Positions 30,299 to 37,867 of a stretch of 61,612 nucleotides of DNA are shown here, one piece after another (the first letter of the stretch is position 1; each line of letters starts with the position of its first letter). Made by a program: the position numbers and the translations under genes. The notes below the pieces were generated by a model that searched no databases, was not told where the DNA came from, and worked only from the letters and a program-made list of their open reading frames with translations. The stretch is from Xenorhabdus anantnagensis (GTDB lineage: Bacteria; Pseudomonadota; Gammaproteobacteria; Enterobacterales; Enterobacteriaceae), in contig NZ_JAQRFN010000022.1 in NCBI RefSeq assembly GCF_028598555.1, positions 1-61,612 on the forward strand, read 5' to 3'.

Positions 30299-31240
30299 AT
30301 GACTATCTTCCACTCCGCTATTCAGATTCGCAGCTATCAGTCAGGTGATGATAAAAAAATCAGCCAATTATTCCGTGAAGTTTACGGCGATTCGTATGTC
30401 TATCCTGACATCTATCTACCAAGACTCATCAATGACAACCAAACCACAGGGCAATGGCACTCGGCTTTAGCATTCCATCAAGGACGGCTCATTGGTCATG
30501 CTTCTCTGGTTAAGGATACCATGCAGCAAAATCAGGCAGAGCTGGCACTCATTGCTGTGTATCCCGATTTTCAAGGTTATGGTGTGGCGAAGTCTCTGGG
30601 CAGTTATTTATGCGGATATGCGAAAGAGCAAGGCTATAATTTGTTGACAATAAAGCAGGTATGTTCACACCCTAAAAGCCAGTACATCGCCCGAAATTTA
30701 GGTTTCTATTCGACAGCCTTGATGCTGGATTATGTCGATTCGCCATTTGGTTTGCCAGAACCTGAAAGTATCATTCAGGGCATTTTGCCGCTTAAGTCAT
30801 TGCCATTACCTAAGCTGAACTGGCCACAGCCTTGGCAAAATTGGGTCTCCCAGATCAGCCAATATGTTGGCGAGTCATCATTAAATGCACAATCAGTGTA
30901 TCGGCGTTCCATGCTTTCTGAGCCGTTTACCATTAAAAAATCCGGTCGACGTTTGGAGATCACTCTATACGATATTCATTCTGACTTTTTATCGGAGGTC
31001 ATCGATTTCCCCGCCGGGCAGTTAATCTATTTGAAGCTGCCTGCGTGTGAAGAATCTCTGGGATTGTGTTCATTGCTCAAAAAAGGCGGTTTCCGATTCG
31101 CTGGACTTTGCCCAGACACCCATGATGGATGGTTTTTACTGTGGTTACGAGGCTACCAATTGATGCCATATCAATTTCACGACACGGGTACTCAACATCT
31201 CTATCAGATGGAATTAGGGGATAGCGAACAATATAGCTAA
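30299..31240 (+). CDS. GNAT-family N-acyltransferase
   Basis: The 313-residue protein begins with a GNAT domain (about residues 8-145). It contains the acyl-CoA-binding stretch AVYPDFQGYGVAKSLGSYL and a following SQYIARNLGFYSTALMLDY. The C-terminal half (about 150-313) is of unknown type, longer than a simple GNAT. ATG 30299 has AAAGG about 9 bases upstream, preferred to the in-frame TTG at 30290. It is last in the Lux-like cluster, where it could acylate an amine made from, or condensed with, the aldehyde; this is inference. RyhB follows downstream. Confidence 0.82.
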   Translation: MTIFHSAIQIRSYQSGDDKKISQLFREVYGDSYVYPDIYLPRLINDNQTTGQWHSALAFHQGRLIGHASLVKDTMQQNQAELALIAVYPDFQGYGVAKSLGSYLCGYAKEQGYNLLTIKQVCSHPKSQYIARNLGFYSTALMLDYVDSPFGLPEPESIIQGILPLKSLPLPKLNWPQPWQNWVSQISQYVGESSLNAQSVYRRSMLSEPFTIKKSGRRLEITLYDIHSDFLSEVIDFPAGQLIYLKLPACEESLGLCSLLKKGGFRFAGLCPDTHDGWFLLWLRGYQLMPYQFHDTGTQHLYQMELGDSEQYS

Positions 31241-31306
31241 CGTGACTAAACCACACTTTTAACTTGAACCTTTAAATAATACTTTCAAATTTGATTAAAA
31301 AAACAC

Positions 31307-31336
31307 TTTACAAATGATATTGAGAACGATTATCAT
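31307..31336 (+). promoter_or_regulatory. Fur-controlled promoter of ryhB
   Basis: TTTACA (31307-31312) and TATCAT (31331-31336) are 18 bases apart. TGAGAACGATTATCA (31321-31335) matches 13 of 15 positions of the Fur box TGATAATNATTATCA and overlaps the -10, so iron-loaded Fur should block transcription. Confidence 0.85.
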
Positions 31337-31342
31337 TCCTAA

Positions 31343-31449
31343 CACTTTCAGTGCACCACCTTCAGGGTTCATGTGAAAGTACGACATTGCTCACATTGCT
31401 TCCAGTGTTTACTTTATAGGCCAACTTTATGTTGGCTTTTTTTTTGCCT
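31343..31449 (+). ncRNA. ryhB: RyhB iron-response small RNA
   Basis: The region contains ACGACATTGCTCACATTG and CTTCCAGTGTTTACTT (31381-31414), the conserved target-pairing core of E. coli RyhB with few changes. The Rho-independent hairpin GGCCAAC/GTTGGC and nine T residues follow. A strong Fur box covers its promoter. RyhB with Hfq represses iron-using proteins when iron is scarce; sodB-type targets are known in E. coli. The 5' end is placed by distance from the -10 and is approximate. The 3' portion is repeated at 33564-33623 beyond the inserted ATPase gene. Confidence 0.93.
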
Positions 31450-31462
31450 GATATCACCTCAT
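31404..31462 (+). repeat. Direct repeat A (ryhB 3' end)
   Basis: This 59-base segment of the ryhB tail and downstream sequence is matched by 33564-33623. The closing GCCTGATATCACCTCAT (17 bases) and the TATGTTGGC-T run are identical. Weaker similarity continues about 30 bases further. The pair brackets the ATPase gene. Confidence 0.8.
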
Positions 31463-31490
31463 AATTAACTTTCAAAATTCAATTCCTAGA

Positions 31491-33485
31491 CTAATCATTA
31501 GTTATATAGCCTTGTTTTTTATGGCGTTTCACATGAGGAAAAGCCAACCTCATTTTTCTTTGTTCAACTAATGGTGATAATTGCTTTTCACGAACATTTT
31601 GTGGTGTACGGTCAACTAACATAGCGATGACATGCAGAGGTATAAAATGGCCCTTACATAGTTCTAGCACAATTGAATCCATCATTTCGTTAGACAGGCG
31701 TTTTTTCTCTCTAGCTGGATGGGAAATATCCTTTAATTTATTCTGTAATACACTATTTAATAAAGAAAAATCATCAATATAGGGGTGAGAAAGTTTATTC
31801 GTCACAAAACGTCCCAATTCATCACGAAGTTGGTCATTTGCCGTTAAACAATTGACGTTATCCGTGATCATTTTTCCGTTATCCGTGATCATTTTTCCGT
31901 TATCCGTGATCATTTTTCCGTTATCCGTGATGAACGATTGATTAGAAGATAACGGATTAGTCTCAAACACGTCATCTGGGGAAAGTAATTCCATTCCCGG
32001 TAATGTATAAGATTTATCGCGTTTTTCACCATGTGGTATAAGAAAACCACGCTCTACTAATTTAGGTAACGCCAGTGTCACTTCGCGGGAATGTAAGCTA
32101 GTTAGTTGACAGGCACGTTCGTGATCTACCCAACCTTCAACTGCTGCGGTGATCACTATACAGCGTTCCAATTCACTGAGATTGTCCACGCTATCACCAA
32201 ATTTTTGGTGCAATAATGATGCAGTTTTTTCAGAAACCAAACTACCAATAGAGAGTTCTAATAGGGTTTGTTCCGGTTCGGCTTTTTCGTACAGTCGTGG
32301 CACTCGCCAGTTAGCCCACTTCCAACCGCTGTAAATTTTAGGAATACCAGAACCTGAGCGCTCACCTGCTCCAATCATCAAAAACATCTGATGCATTAAC
32401 CTATTACGACAATCACTTTCGTACCCTTTAATAGCTTGTTCTGGAGGAATACGCATTAAGCCAGGATTACGGAAACCAAACAAATCAGGACGCTTAACCA
32501 CCAGAATCGATAAACGCCCTGTATAATCAGCATGCACCAACGTATTCACCAGAGCTTCACGCAGTGCTGTATGAATTTGGGTTTCATCTTGGCGAATACC
32601 ATTTTTAAGCTCAAACGGGATCTTCAAATCAGCAATTAATTTACGATAGGTGCGACGGTAGAAATCAAACACATTACCAGACCAAGTTCCATCCGGGCAG
32701 ATACGATCTATCCAGCGGCGTTCTGTCTTAGCTTCTGGCCGTTCCTGATAATCGACAAAATAATTAGGTGCTGCATCTTGAATTGCTTCCCATGTACCAA
32801 ACATTAAAATACCAGCCAGAGTCATACCCTCCTGACCAGTTTGTCTATCCTTACGCCAACCTCCAATACTTCTTAAAAAATCAAAGTGATTCAATTCCAA
32901 AGCCGGATGTGTTGGTCTGGAAACAAACAATAATTGACGATATGTTTGTAAACTTTCGATATTGATATCATTCAGATCGAAATTTTGGAGTACTCTGTTA
33001 TCACGACTATCTTCTAACTGCTCGACCATCATTCGCTTAACTTGTTCTTCAGTACAAACACGATCCCCCTCATGTAAGCGAATATATGTGTATTTCATTG
33101 GTTGATTTTTAAGGAACACAGGCTTTTTTTCACGTCGGGCAGTAGGAATTTCAATTACCAATACTTGTCTTCCATCAAGTTCAACAATACTGACTTGTTG
33201 CTCCGTCAGTAAATTGACATTTACTAATTGTGGATTATTTAGACCATTAAATAATTCTTGTCTCACCTTTTCCGGATTGTCTAATCCGGATACGGTAAAT
33301 TTGCCATTCTTCTCCCGGACTCCCAATACAACAAATCCACCACGGCTATTAGCCATTGCACTGTAAGTGGGCCAGAAGTCATCTGGTAACTTGCCTTTCC
33401 CATCTTTTCCCTGAGCCAATTTAAATTCCAGCTCTGCCGATTCAAACAGCGTTTGCAAGTCAATCAGATCATTAATACGAAACAT
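31491..33485 (-). CDS. AlbA_2 (Schlafen-like) domain and GHKL ATPase protein
   Basis: This 664-residue protein is of the COG2865 type, often annotated as ATP-binding transcriptional regulators; no function is established here. Residues about 15-145 form the AlbA_2 domain (ESAELEFK, ANSRGGFVVLGV). Residues about 300-400 carry the ATPase boxes ALREALVNTLVHADY and GAGERSGSGIPKI. A winged-helix region follows (about 430-495). A linker at 519-543 repeats ITDNGKM three times, from a 21-bp tandem DNA repeat. The gene stands alone between two copies of the ryhB terminator region, with no integrase, so it looks inserted. A defence or regulatory role is possible but unproven. Confidence 0.85.
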   Translation of the reverse strand: MFRINDLIDLQTLFESAELEFKLAQGKDGKGKLPDDFWPTYSAMANSRGGFVVLGVREKNGKFTVSGLDNPEKVRQELFNGLNNPQLVNVNLLTEQQVSIVELDGRQVLVIEIPTARREKKPVFLKNQPMKYTYIRLHEGDRVCTEEQVKRMMVEQLEDSRDNRVLQNFDLNDINIESLQTYRQLLFVSRPTHPALELNHFDFLRSIGGWRKDRQTGQEGMTLAGILMFGTWEAIQDAAPNYFVDYQERPEAKTERRWIDRICPDGTWSGNVFDFYRRTYRKLIADLKIPFELKNGIRQDETQIHTALREALVNTLVHADYTGRLSILVVKRPDLFGFRNPGLMRIPPEQAIKGYESDCRNRLMHQMFLMIGAGERSGSGIPKIYSGWKWANWRVPRLYEKAEPEQTLLELSIGSLVSEKTASLLHQKFGDSVDNLSELERCIVITAAVEGWVDHERACQLTSLHSREVTLALPKLVERGFLIPHGEKRDKSYTLPGMELLSPDDVFETNPLSSNQSFITDNGKMITDNGKMITDNGKMITDNVNCLTANDQLRDELGRFVTNKLSHPYIDDFSLLNSVLQNKLKDISHPAREKKRLSNEMMDSIVLELCKGHFIPLHVIAMLVDRTPQNVREKQLSPLVEQRKMRLAFPHVKRHKKQGYITND
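31857..31930 (-). repeat. 21-bp tandem repeat within the ATPase gene
   Basis: The unit GTTATCCGTGATCATTTTTCC (21 bases, plus-strand reading) occurs three times almost exactly, with a partial fourth copy. Being a multiple of three it stays in frame and encodes ITDNGKM repeats. Confidence 0.9.
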
Positions 33486-33563
33486 TGATGGCTCCTAAAC
33501 ATTGTCTACCGTTATAGAGAAAGCAAAGCTAAATTACCAACAACCAAATCCAGTGAAAAGAGA

Positions 33564-33623
33564 AGTGTAGTTTATTTTATAACCCAGCTGTATGTTGGCT
33601 TTTTTTGCCTGATATCACCTCAT
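33564..33623 (+). repeat. Direct repeat B with a second ryhB-like terminator
   Basis: This diverged copy of the ryhB tail runs from AGTGT through CCAGC/GTTGG and seven T to CACCTCAT. The hairpin differs from copy A but still pairs, so it can act as a terminator for anything reading in from the left. The 5' pairing core of RyhB is not repeated here. Confidence 0.78.
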
Positions 33624-33720
33624 TTTCATTCAAAAATTTTGAGTTCCAAGATTAAATTTCCAATCTTTTATATTTCAGTCTTTCAATTAGACTACGAAAA
33701 AACATCGAGGGATTTTGAAA

Positions 33721-34416
33721 ATGATCTACTTACGTCGAGCTTCAGAACGAGGTCATGCCAATCACGGCTGGCTGGACAGTTGGCATACTTTTTCATTCGC
33801 CAACTATTATGATGCAGATTTCATGGGATTTTCTGCTCTCAGGGTCATTAATGAAGATGTGATTGATGCTGGTCAGGGATTCGGTATGCACCCTCACAAT
33901 GATATGGAAATATTGACTTATGTGCTGTCTGGCGCAGTAGAGCATCAGGACAGTATGGGGAACAAAGGGCAAGTGTCTGCGGGAGAATTCCAGATTATGA
34001 GTGCCGGAACGGGCATCCGTCATTCAGAATATAACCCGCATCATGATAGCCAACTGCATCTTTACCAGATCTGGATCATTCCGGAAAAAACGGGACTTAC
34101 TCCCCGTTATGAACAACACCGTTTTGATACTACTGAGGGCTGCCAATTAGTGCTCTCTCCTGATGCCCGTGCCGGCTCCCTGAAAGTTTTTCAGGATATG
34201 ACATTATGGCGCTGGACATTTAAAAATGGCGAAAATGGTGAATATCACATAGAGAAAACGCGAAAAATCTGGATTCAGGTCGTTTGTGGTGAAGTCATGA
34301 TCAATGGAATACGGGCTACCACCAGCGATGGTGTTGCTATCTGGGATGAGTCTCATCTTCAATTAACTGCAAACCAAGAAAGTGAAATTCTATTGTTCGA
34401 CTTGCCACCCAACTGA
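33721..34416 (+). CDS. yhhW: Pirin-family bicupin (quercetinase-type)
   Basis: YhhW is a pirin-like cupin; the E. coli protein has quercetin 2,3-dioxygenase activity in vitro, and its natural role is unclear. The 231-residue protein has the metal-site pattern GFGMHPHNDMEILTYVLSG and HQDSMGN, then GTGIRHSEYN, in the N-terminal cupin (about residues 45-115). A second, non-metal cupin follows. ATG 33721 has GAGG about 10 bases upstream. In E. coli yhhW also lies close to ryhB, so this is conserved synteny interrupted by the ATPase insertion. Confidence 0.93.
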   Translation: MIYLRRASERGHANHGWLDSWHTFSFANYYDADFMGFSALRVINEDVIDAGQGFGMHPHNDMEILTYVLSGAVEHQDSMGNKGQVSAGEFQIMSAGTGIRHSEYNPHHDSQLHLYQIWIIPEKTGLTPRYEQHRFDTTEGCQLVLSPDARAGSLKVFQDMTLWRWTFKNGENGEYHIEKTRKIWIQVVCGEVMINGIRATTSDGVAIWDESHLQLTANQESEILLFDLPPN

Positions 34417-34480
34417 TGCTGGGTTTTATTTCACTGTTTTTTGTCACTGACTTTCACAACTTTGCGAAATATAAATTAAA

Positions 34481-34514
34481 AAAGAACTCTATCTCACTGA
34501 ATAGAGTTCTTTTA
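34481..34514. terminator. Bidirectional terminator between yhhW and pckA
   Basis: A 12-base stem AAAGAACTCTAT/ATAGAGTTCTTT (34481-34492 and 34501-34512) with T runs on both strands. Confidence 0.9.
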
Positions 34515-34533
34515 TGGAAGGTTTAAATTTAAT

Positions 34534-34573
34534 TAGATAGGTACTTTAGATAGATATTTTAGATAGGTACTAC
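34534..34573 (-). repeat. 13-14 bp tandem repeat at the 3' end of pckA
   Basis: TAGATAGGTACTT, TAGATAGATATTT and TAGATAGGTACTA run in series from just outside pckA to its stop codon. Confidence 0.75.
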
Positions 34574-36189
34574 AGTTTAGGGCCTACTTTCACCAATGCA
34601 GCACCCGCAGCGGTATCGGTATATTTATCGAAGTTATCGATAAAGCGCTGTGCCAGATCTTCTGCCTTCACATTCCATTCGGATTTATCCGCATAGGTAT
34701 TGCGGGGGTCCAAAATGCCCGTATCTACACCCGGCAATGTGGTCGGCACGGCCAAATCAAAAATCGGCAGTTGGATAGTATCCGCATCTTCAATGTCACC
34801 ATTGAGAATCGCATCAATAATCGCTCGGGTATCCTTGATAGAGATGCGTTTGCCTGTGCCATTCCAACCCGTATTGACCAGATAGGCTTTCGCCCCTGAT
34901 GACTGCATGCGTTTAACCAGAACTTCCGCATATTGTGTCGGATGCAGTGACAGGAATGCCGCACCGAAGCAAGCAGAAAAAGTTGGTGTGGGTTCCGTTA
35001 CTCCGCGTTCAGTTCCCGCCAATTTTGCCGTGAAGCCAGACAGGAAATGATATTGGGTCTGTTCTGGTGTCAAACGGGAAACCGGAGGCAGTACGCCGAA
35101 CGCATCTGCGGTCAGGAAAATAACCTTAGTCGCGTGCCCTGCTTTTGATACAGGCTTAACGATGTTTTCAATGTGGTAAATCGGATAAGAAACACGGGTA
35201 TTTTCTGTTTTGGAGCCATCATTGAAATCAACCGTACCATCCGCCAGCACAGTGACGTTTTCCAGCAAGGCATCACGGCAAATGGCGTGATAGATATCCG
35301 GCTCAGCCTCTTTGGACAGATTGATGGTTTTCGCGTAGCAACCACCTTCAAAGTTAAACACGCCGTCATCATCCCAGCCATGTTCATCATCACCGATCAA
35401 CTTACGTTTCGGATCAGTGGAAAGAGTGGTTTTCCCCGTCCCGGAAAGACCGAAGAAAATAGCAACATCACCTTTCTCGCCCACGTTGGCGGAACAGTGC
35501 ATGGAAGCAATACCTTTCAGTGGCAACAGGTAGTTCATCATTGAGAACATCCCTTTTTTCATTTCACCACCGTACCAAGTACCACCAATCAACTGCATCC
35601 GCTCTGTCAGGTTAAACGCAACAAAGTTTTCAGAATTCAGCCCCTGTTCTTTCCATTGTGGATTCGTGCATTTCGCTCCGTTCATCACAATAAAATCAGG
35701 TGTGAAGCCAACCAATTCTTCGTCTGAGGGACGGATAAACATATTTTTCACAAAATGTGCCTGCCACGCCACTTCAGTGATAAAACGTACTTTCAGACGC
35801 GTATCCGCATTGGCTCCGCAGAAAGCATCAACCACAAACAAACGTTTGCCTGAAAGCTGCTGAGTAACCAAATCTTTAAGATGAGACCAGGTTTCCTGAC
35901 CGAGCGGTTTGTTATCGTTCTTTCCTTTACCTTGATCAGCCCACCAGACGGTATCACGGGTAACATCATCGCGGACAATGTATTTATCTTTCGGGGAACG
36001 CCCGGTGAAAATACCTGTATCCACTGCGACAGCACCAAGGTTAGTCAATGTGCCGCGCTCATACCCTTGTAGTGAGGATTGAGTTTCTTCAGAGAATAAC
36101 AATTCATAACTTGGGTTATAAACAATTTCACTAACACCACGAATACCATAAACCGCAAGTTCCTGCTCAGTAATGCCTGTAACGCTCAT
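34570..36189 (-). CDS. pckA: Phosphoenolpyruvate carboxykinase (ATP)
   Basis: PckA converts oxaloacetate and ATP to phosphoenolpyruvate, starting gluconeogenesis. The 539-residue protein matches the E. coli length and has the phosphate loop [11 protein letters not shown] (about residues 248-258), the metal-site region NFEGGCYAK and the [10 protein letters not shown] adenine-site stretch near the C terminus. ATG 36189 has AGGAG about 7 bases upstream. It lies next to hslO in the same direction, as in E. coli. Confidence 0.97.
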   Translation of the reverse strand: MSVTGITEQELAVYGIRGVSEIVYNPSYELLFSEETQSSLQGYERGTLTNLGAVAVDTGIFTGRSPKDKYIVRDDVTRDTVWWADQGKGKNDNKPLGQETWSHLKDLVTQQLSGKRLFVVDAFCGANADTRLKVRFITEVAWQAHFVKNMFIRPSDEELVGFTPDFIVMNGAKCTNPQWKEQGLNSENFVAFNLTERMQLIGGTWYGGEMKKGMFSMMNYLLPLKGIASMHCSANVGEKGDVAIFFGLSGTGKTTLSTDPKRKLIGDDEHGWDDDGVFNFEGGCYAKTINLSKEAEPDIYHAICRDALLENVTVLADGTVDFNDGSKTENTRVSYPIYHIENIVKPVSKAGHATKVIFLTADAFGVLPPVSRLTPEQTQYHFLSGFTAKLAGTERGVTEPTPTFSACFGAAFLSLHPTQYAEVLVKRMQSSGAKAYLVNTGWNGTGKRISIKDTRAIIDAILNGDIEDADTIQLPIFDLAVPTTLPGVDTGILDPRNTYADKSEWNVKAEDLAQRFIDNFDKYTDTAAGAALVKVGPKL

Positions 36190-36345
36190 TTGTTGCTCCT
36201 GGTCAGTTATACTTTATCTCTGCGGGGGATAATAAATAATTATGACTAATTAACAGCGATTATTATCAAAAAATTGAAATCACATTATTTTTTTTAAGTT
36301 TATATGAGACACAGGGCACGAAATGGGAGAATAATTCATAATAAA

Positions 36346-36370
36346 AAGGGCGTATGTAACGCCCCTAAAA
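36346..36370 (-). terminator. Hairpin terminator between pckA and hslO (minus strand)
   Basis: GGGCGT/ACGCCC with a 5-base loop, followed on the minus strand by TTTTTATT, lies downstream of hslO and upstream of pckA. Confidence 0.8.
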
Positions 36371-36422
36371 ATCCGCTATTTATATAATCGGTGTCAATAC
36401 AGCAGCAATATAATCAGTGTAA

Positions 36423-37322
36423 TTACTCTTGTTTCACGGTCTTTATTTCGCTGACATCTTTCTCGCCGAAAATATCTTTCTCTTCAAAAACATCTTTCTC
36501 TTCAAAAATATAGTGCGTGCCACAGAATTCACATTCCATGTCAATTTTGCCATCTTCATGCAAAATTTCCTGAAGATCGGCTGCTGGTAATGTCACCAAA
36601 GAATCCGCACAACGTTGCCGGGAACAGGTGCAACGGAATTCTACCTGCTGAGGTTCATATAGCGTGACATCTTCTTCATGATAAAGACGATACAAAACCT
36701 CTTTCGCATCCAGCGTAAACAGCTCTTCTCCCTTAATGGTTGCAGTCAGTTGCACCAAGTGGTCAAGCATGTCTTCACTGTTTTCTTGCGCCCCCGGCAG
36801 GATCTGCAATAACATGCCGCCCGCTGCCATTTTTCCATCCTGCATCCCAGTACGGATAAACAGGCGGGTTGGCAACTGCTCTGACTGTTTGAAATACGCA
36901 TCCAGACACTCCGCCAGCGTATCACCTTCCAGTGCCACAACCCCCTGATAACGCTCACCTTCTGTTGGTGTCACAGTGATGACCATATAGCCATTACCGA
37001 GCATATCGCGCAGGCGACTTGCCGCATTTACTTCACCATCAATGCGAGCTGTGCCACGCATCTGTTGCAGGTTGTTACCATTAATTACGGCCAGTTTAAC
37101 CGGCCCATCACCCTGAATTTGTATCGTGATGTCCCCGTTAAATTTCAGTGTGGCTGTCAACAGACTGGTTGCGACCAACAATTCACCCAATAACTGCTGT
37201 ACGGGTTGAGGAAAATGATGGTTCTCCAGCATCCGTTGGTAAGTTTCACTAACGGAAACGAGCTCACCCCTGACAGAATGGCTTTCAAATAAAAAGCGGT
37301 GTAATTGGTCATGCTTGGTCAT
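36423..37322 (-). CDS. hslO: Redox-regulated chaperone Hsp33
   Basis: Hsp33 holds unfolding proteins during oxidative stress and is switched on by disulfide formation that releases zinc. The 299-residue protein has the C-terminal zinc site, CTC in [10 protein letters not shown] and CEFC in [10 protein letters not shown]. After this the family normally ends; here a charged tail follows ([20 protein letters not shown]) from an 18-bp tandem duplication. It is downstream of hslR, an established heat-shock pair with hslO in E. coli. I see no clear sigma-32 site. Confidence 0.95.
   Translation of the reverse strand: MTKHDQLHRFLFESHSVRGELVSVSETYQRMLENHHFPQPVQQLLGELLVATSLLTATLKFNGDITIQIQGDGPVKLAVINGNNLQQMRGTARIDGEVNAASRLRDMLGNGYMVITVTPTEGERYQGVVALEGDTLAECLDAYFKQSEQLPTRLFIRTGMQDGKMAAGGMLLQILPGAQENSEDMLDHLVQLTATIKGEELFTLDAKEVLYRLYHEEDVTLYEPQQVEFRCTCSRQRCADSLVTLPAADLQEILHEDGKIDMECEFCGTHYIFEEKDVFEEKDIFGEKDVSEIKTVKQE
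36468..36513 (-). repeat. 18-bp in-frame tandem repeat in the hslO tail
   Basis: Near-identical units TCTTTCTCTTCAAAAACA / TCTTTCTCTTCAAAAATA (plus-strand reading), with a more diverged neighbour, add FEEKDV-like hexapeptides after the Hsp33 zinc domain. Confidence 0.85.
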
Positions 37323-37363
37323 AAATCTCTCTCATTTCACTGAGACGGTTATACTCTTTCTCT

Positions 37364-37786
37364 TTATTGAGTATCTTCCGACCCATTTAATTTCGTGTTC
37401 TTAAATTTTATTAGTGTACGCCGTTCTTTTTTATCTGGACGGCGATCGGGGTGCGGCATCGTGAGCGCATTCATTTTACGAGCCAATGCCATTTTTTCCC
37501 GATTGGTAATACTTTCTGCCGTTTCCTGATAAAGTTGCTGGGCTTCGGTAGCACTACGCCTGTGACTGCTCAATGCCAAGACGGTCACCGTTTTTTCATC
37601 ATTTCCCTGACGCAGTTTGATCTTTGCATTCAACTCAACCAGTTTACTCGGCTTACTCCTCTGCCCATTATAATGAACTTTTCCCCCTTCAATCACGTCA
37701 CGCGCAATGGAACGGGTTTTATAAAAACGGGCAGCCCACAGCCATTTATCAAGGCGAACAACCTGATCGGTATCTGAATTCTGCAT
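37364..37786 (-). CDS. hslR: Hsp15 ribosome-associated heat-shock protein
   Basis: Hsp15 binds free 50S subunits carrying nascent chains and helps recycle stalled ribosomes. The 140-residue protein starts with an S4 RNA-binding domain (VRLDKWLWAARFYKTRSIARDVIEGGKVHYNGQ is the typical pattern; positions about 10-70). A basic C-terminal tail ends it. I chose ATG 37786, with GGGAG about 8 bases upstream, over 37816. It precedes hslO by 41 bases. The yrfG gene found next to hslR in E. coli is absent. Confidence 0.94.
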   Translation of the reverse strand: MQNSDTDQVVRLDKWLWAARFYKTRSIARDVIEGGKVHYNGQRSKPSKLVELNAKIKLRQGNDEKTVTVLALSSHRRSATEAQQLYQETAESITNREKMALARKMNALTMPHPDRRPDKKERRTLIKFKNTKLNGSEDTQ

Positions 37787-37867
37787 GGATGTTTCTCCCA
37801 ATGTTCTAATCCACACGCTTAATCGGCGCTGGCAAAAAACAGGCTGAGGGTAACACAGCCCATTGTG

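Noticed and set aside
25411-31240. A bioluminescence (lux) operon
   Set aside because: No luciferase (luxA/luxB) or acyl-transferase (luxD) gene is present, the ligase and reductase are only family-related, and the domain fusion is unlike lux.
33564-33623. A second complete ryhB gene
   Set aside because: Only the tail and terminator are repeated; the ATTGCTCACATTGC pairing core and a Fur-controlled promoter are absent.
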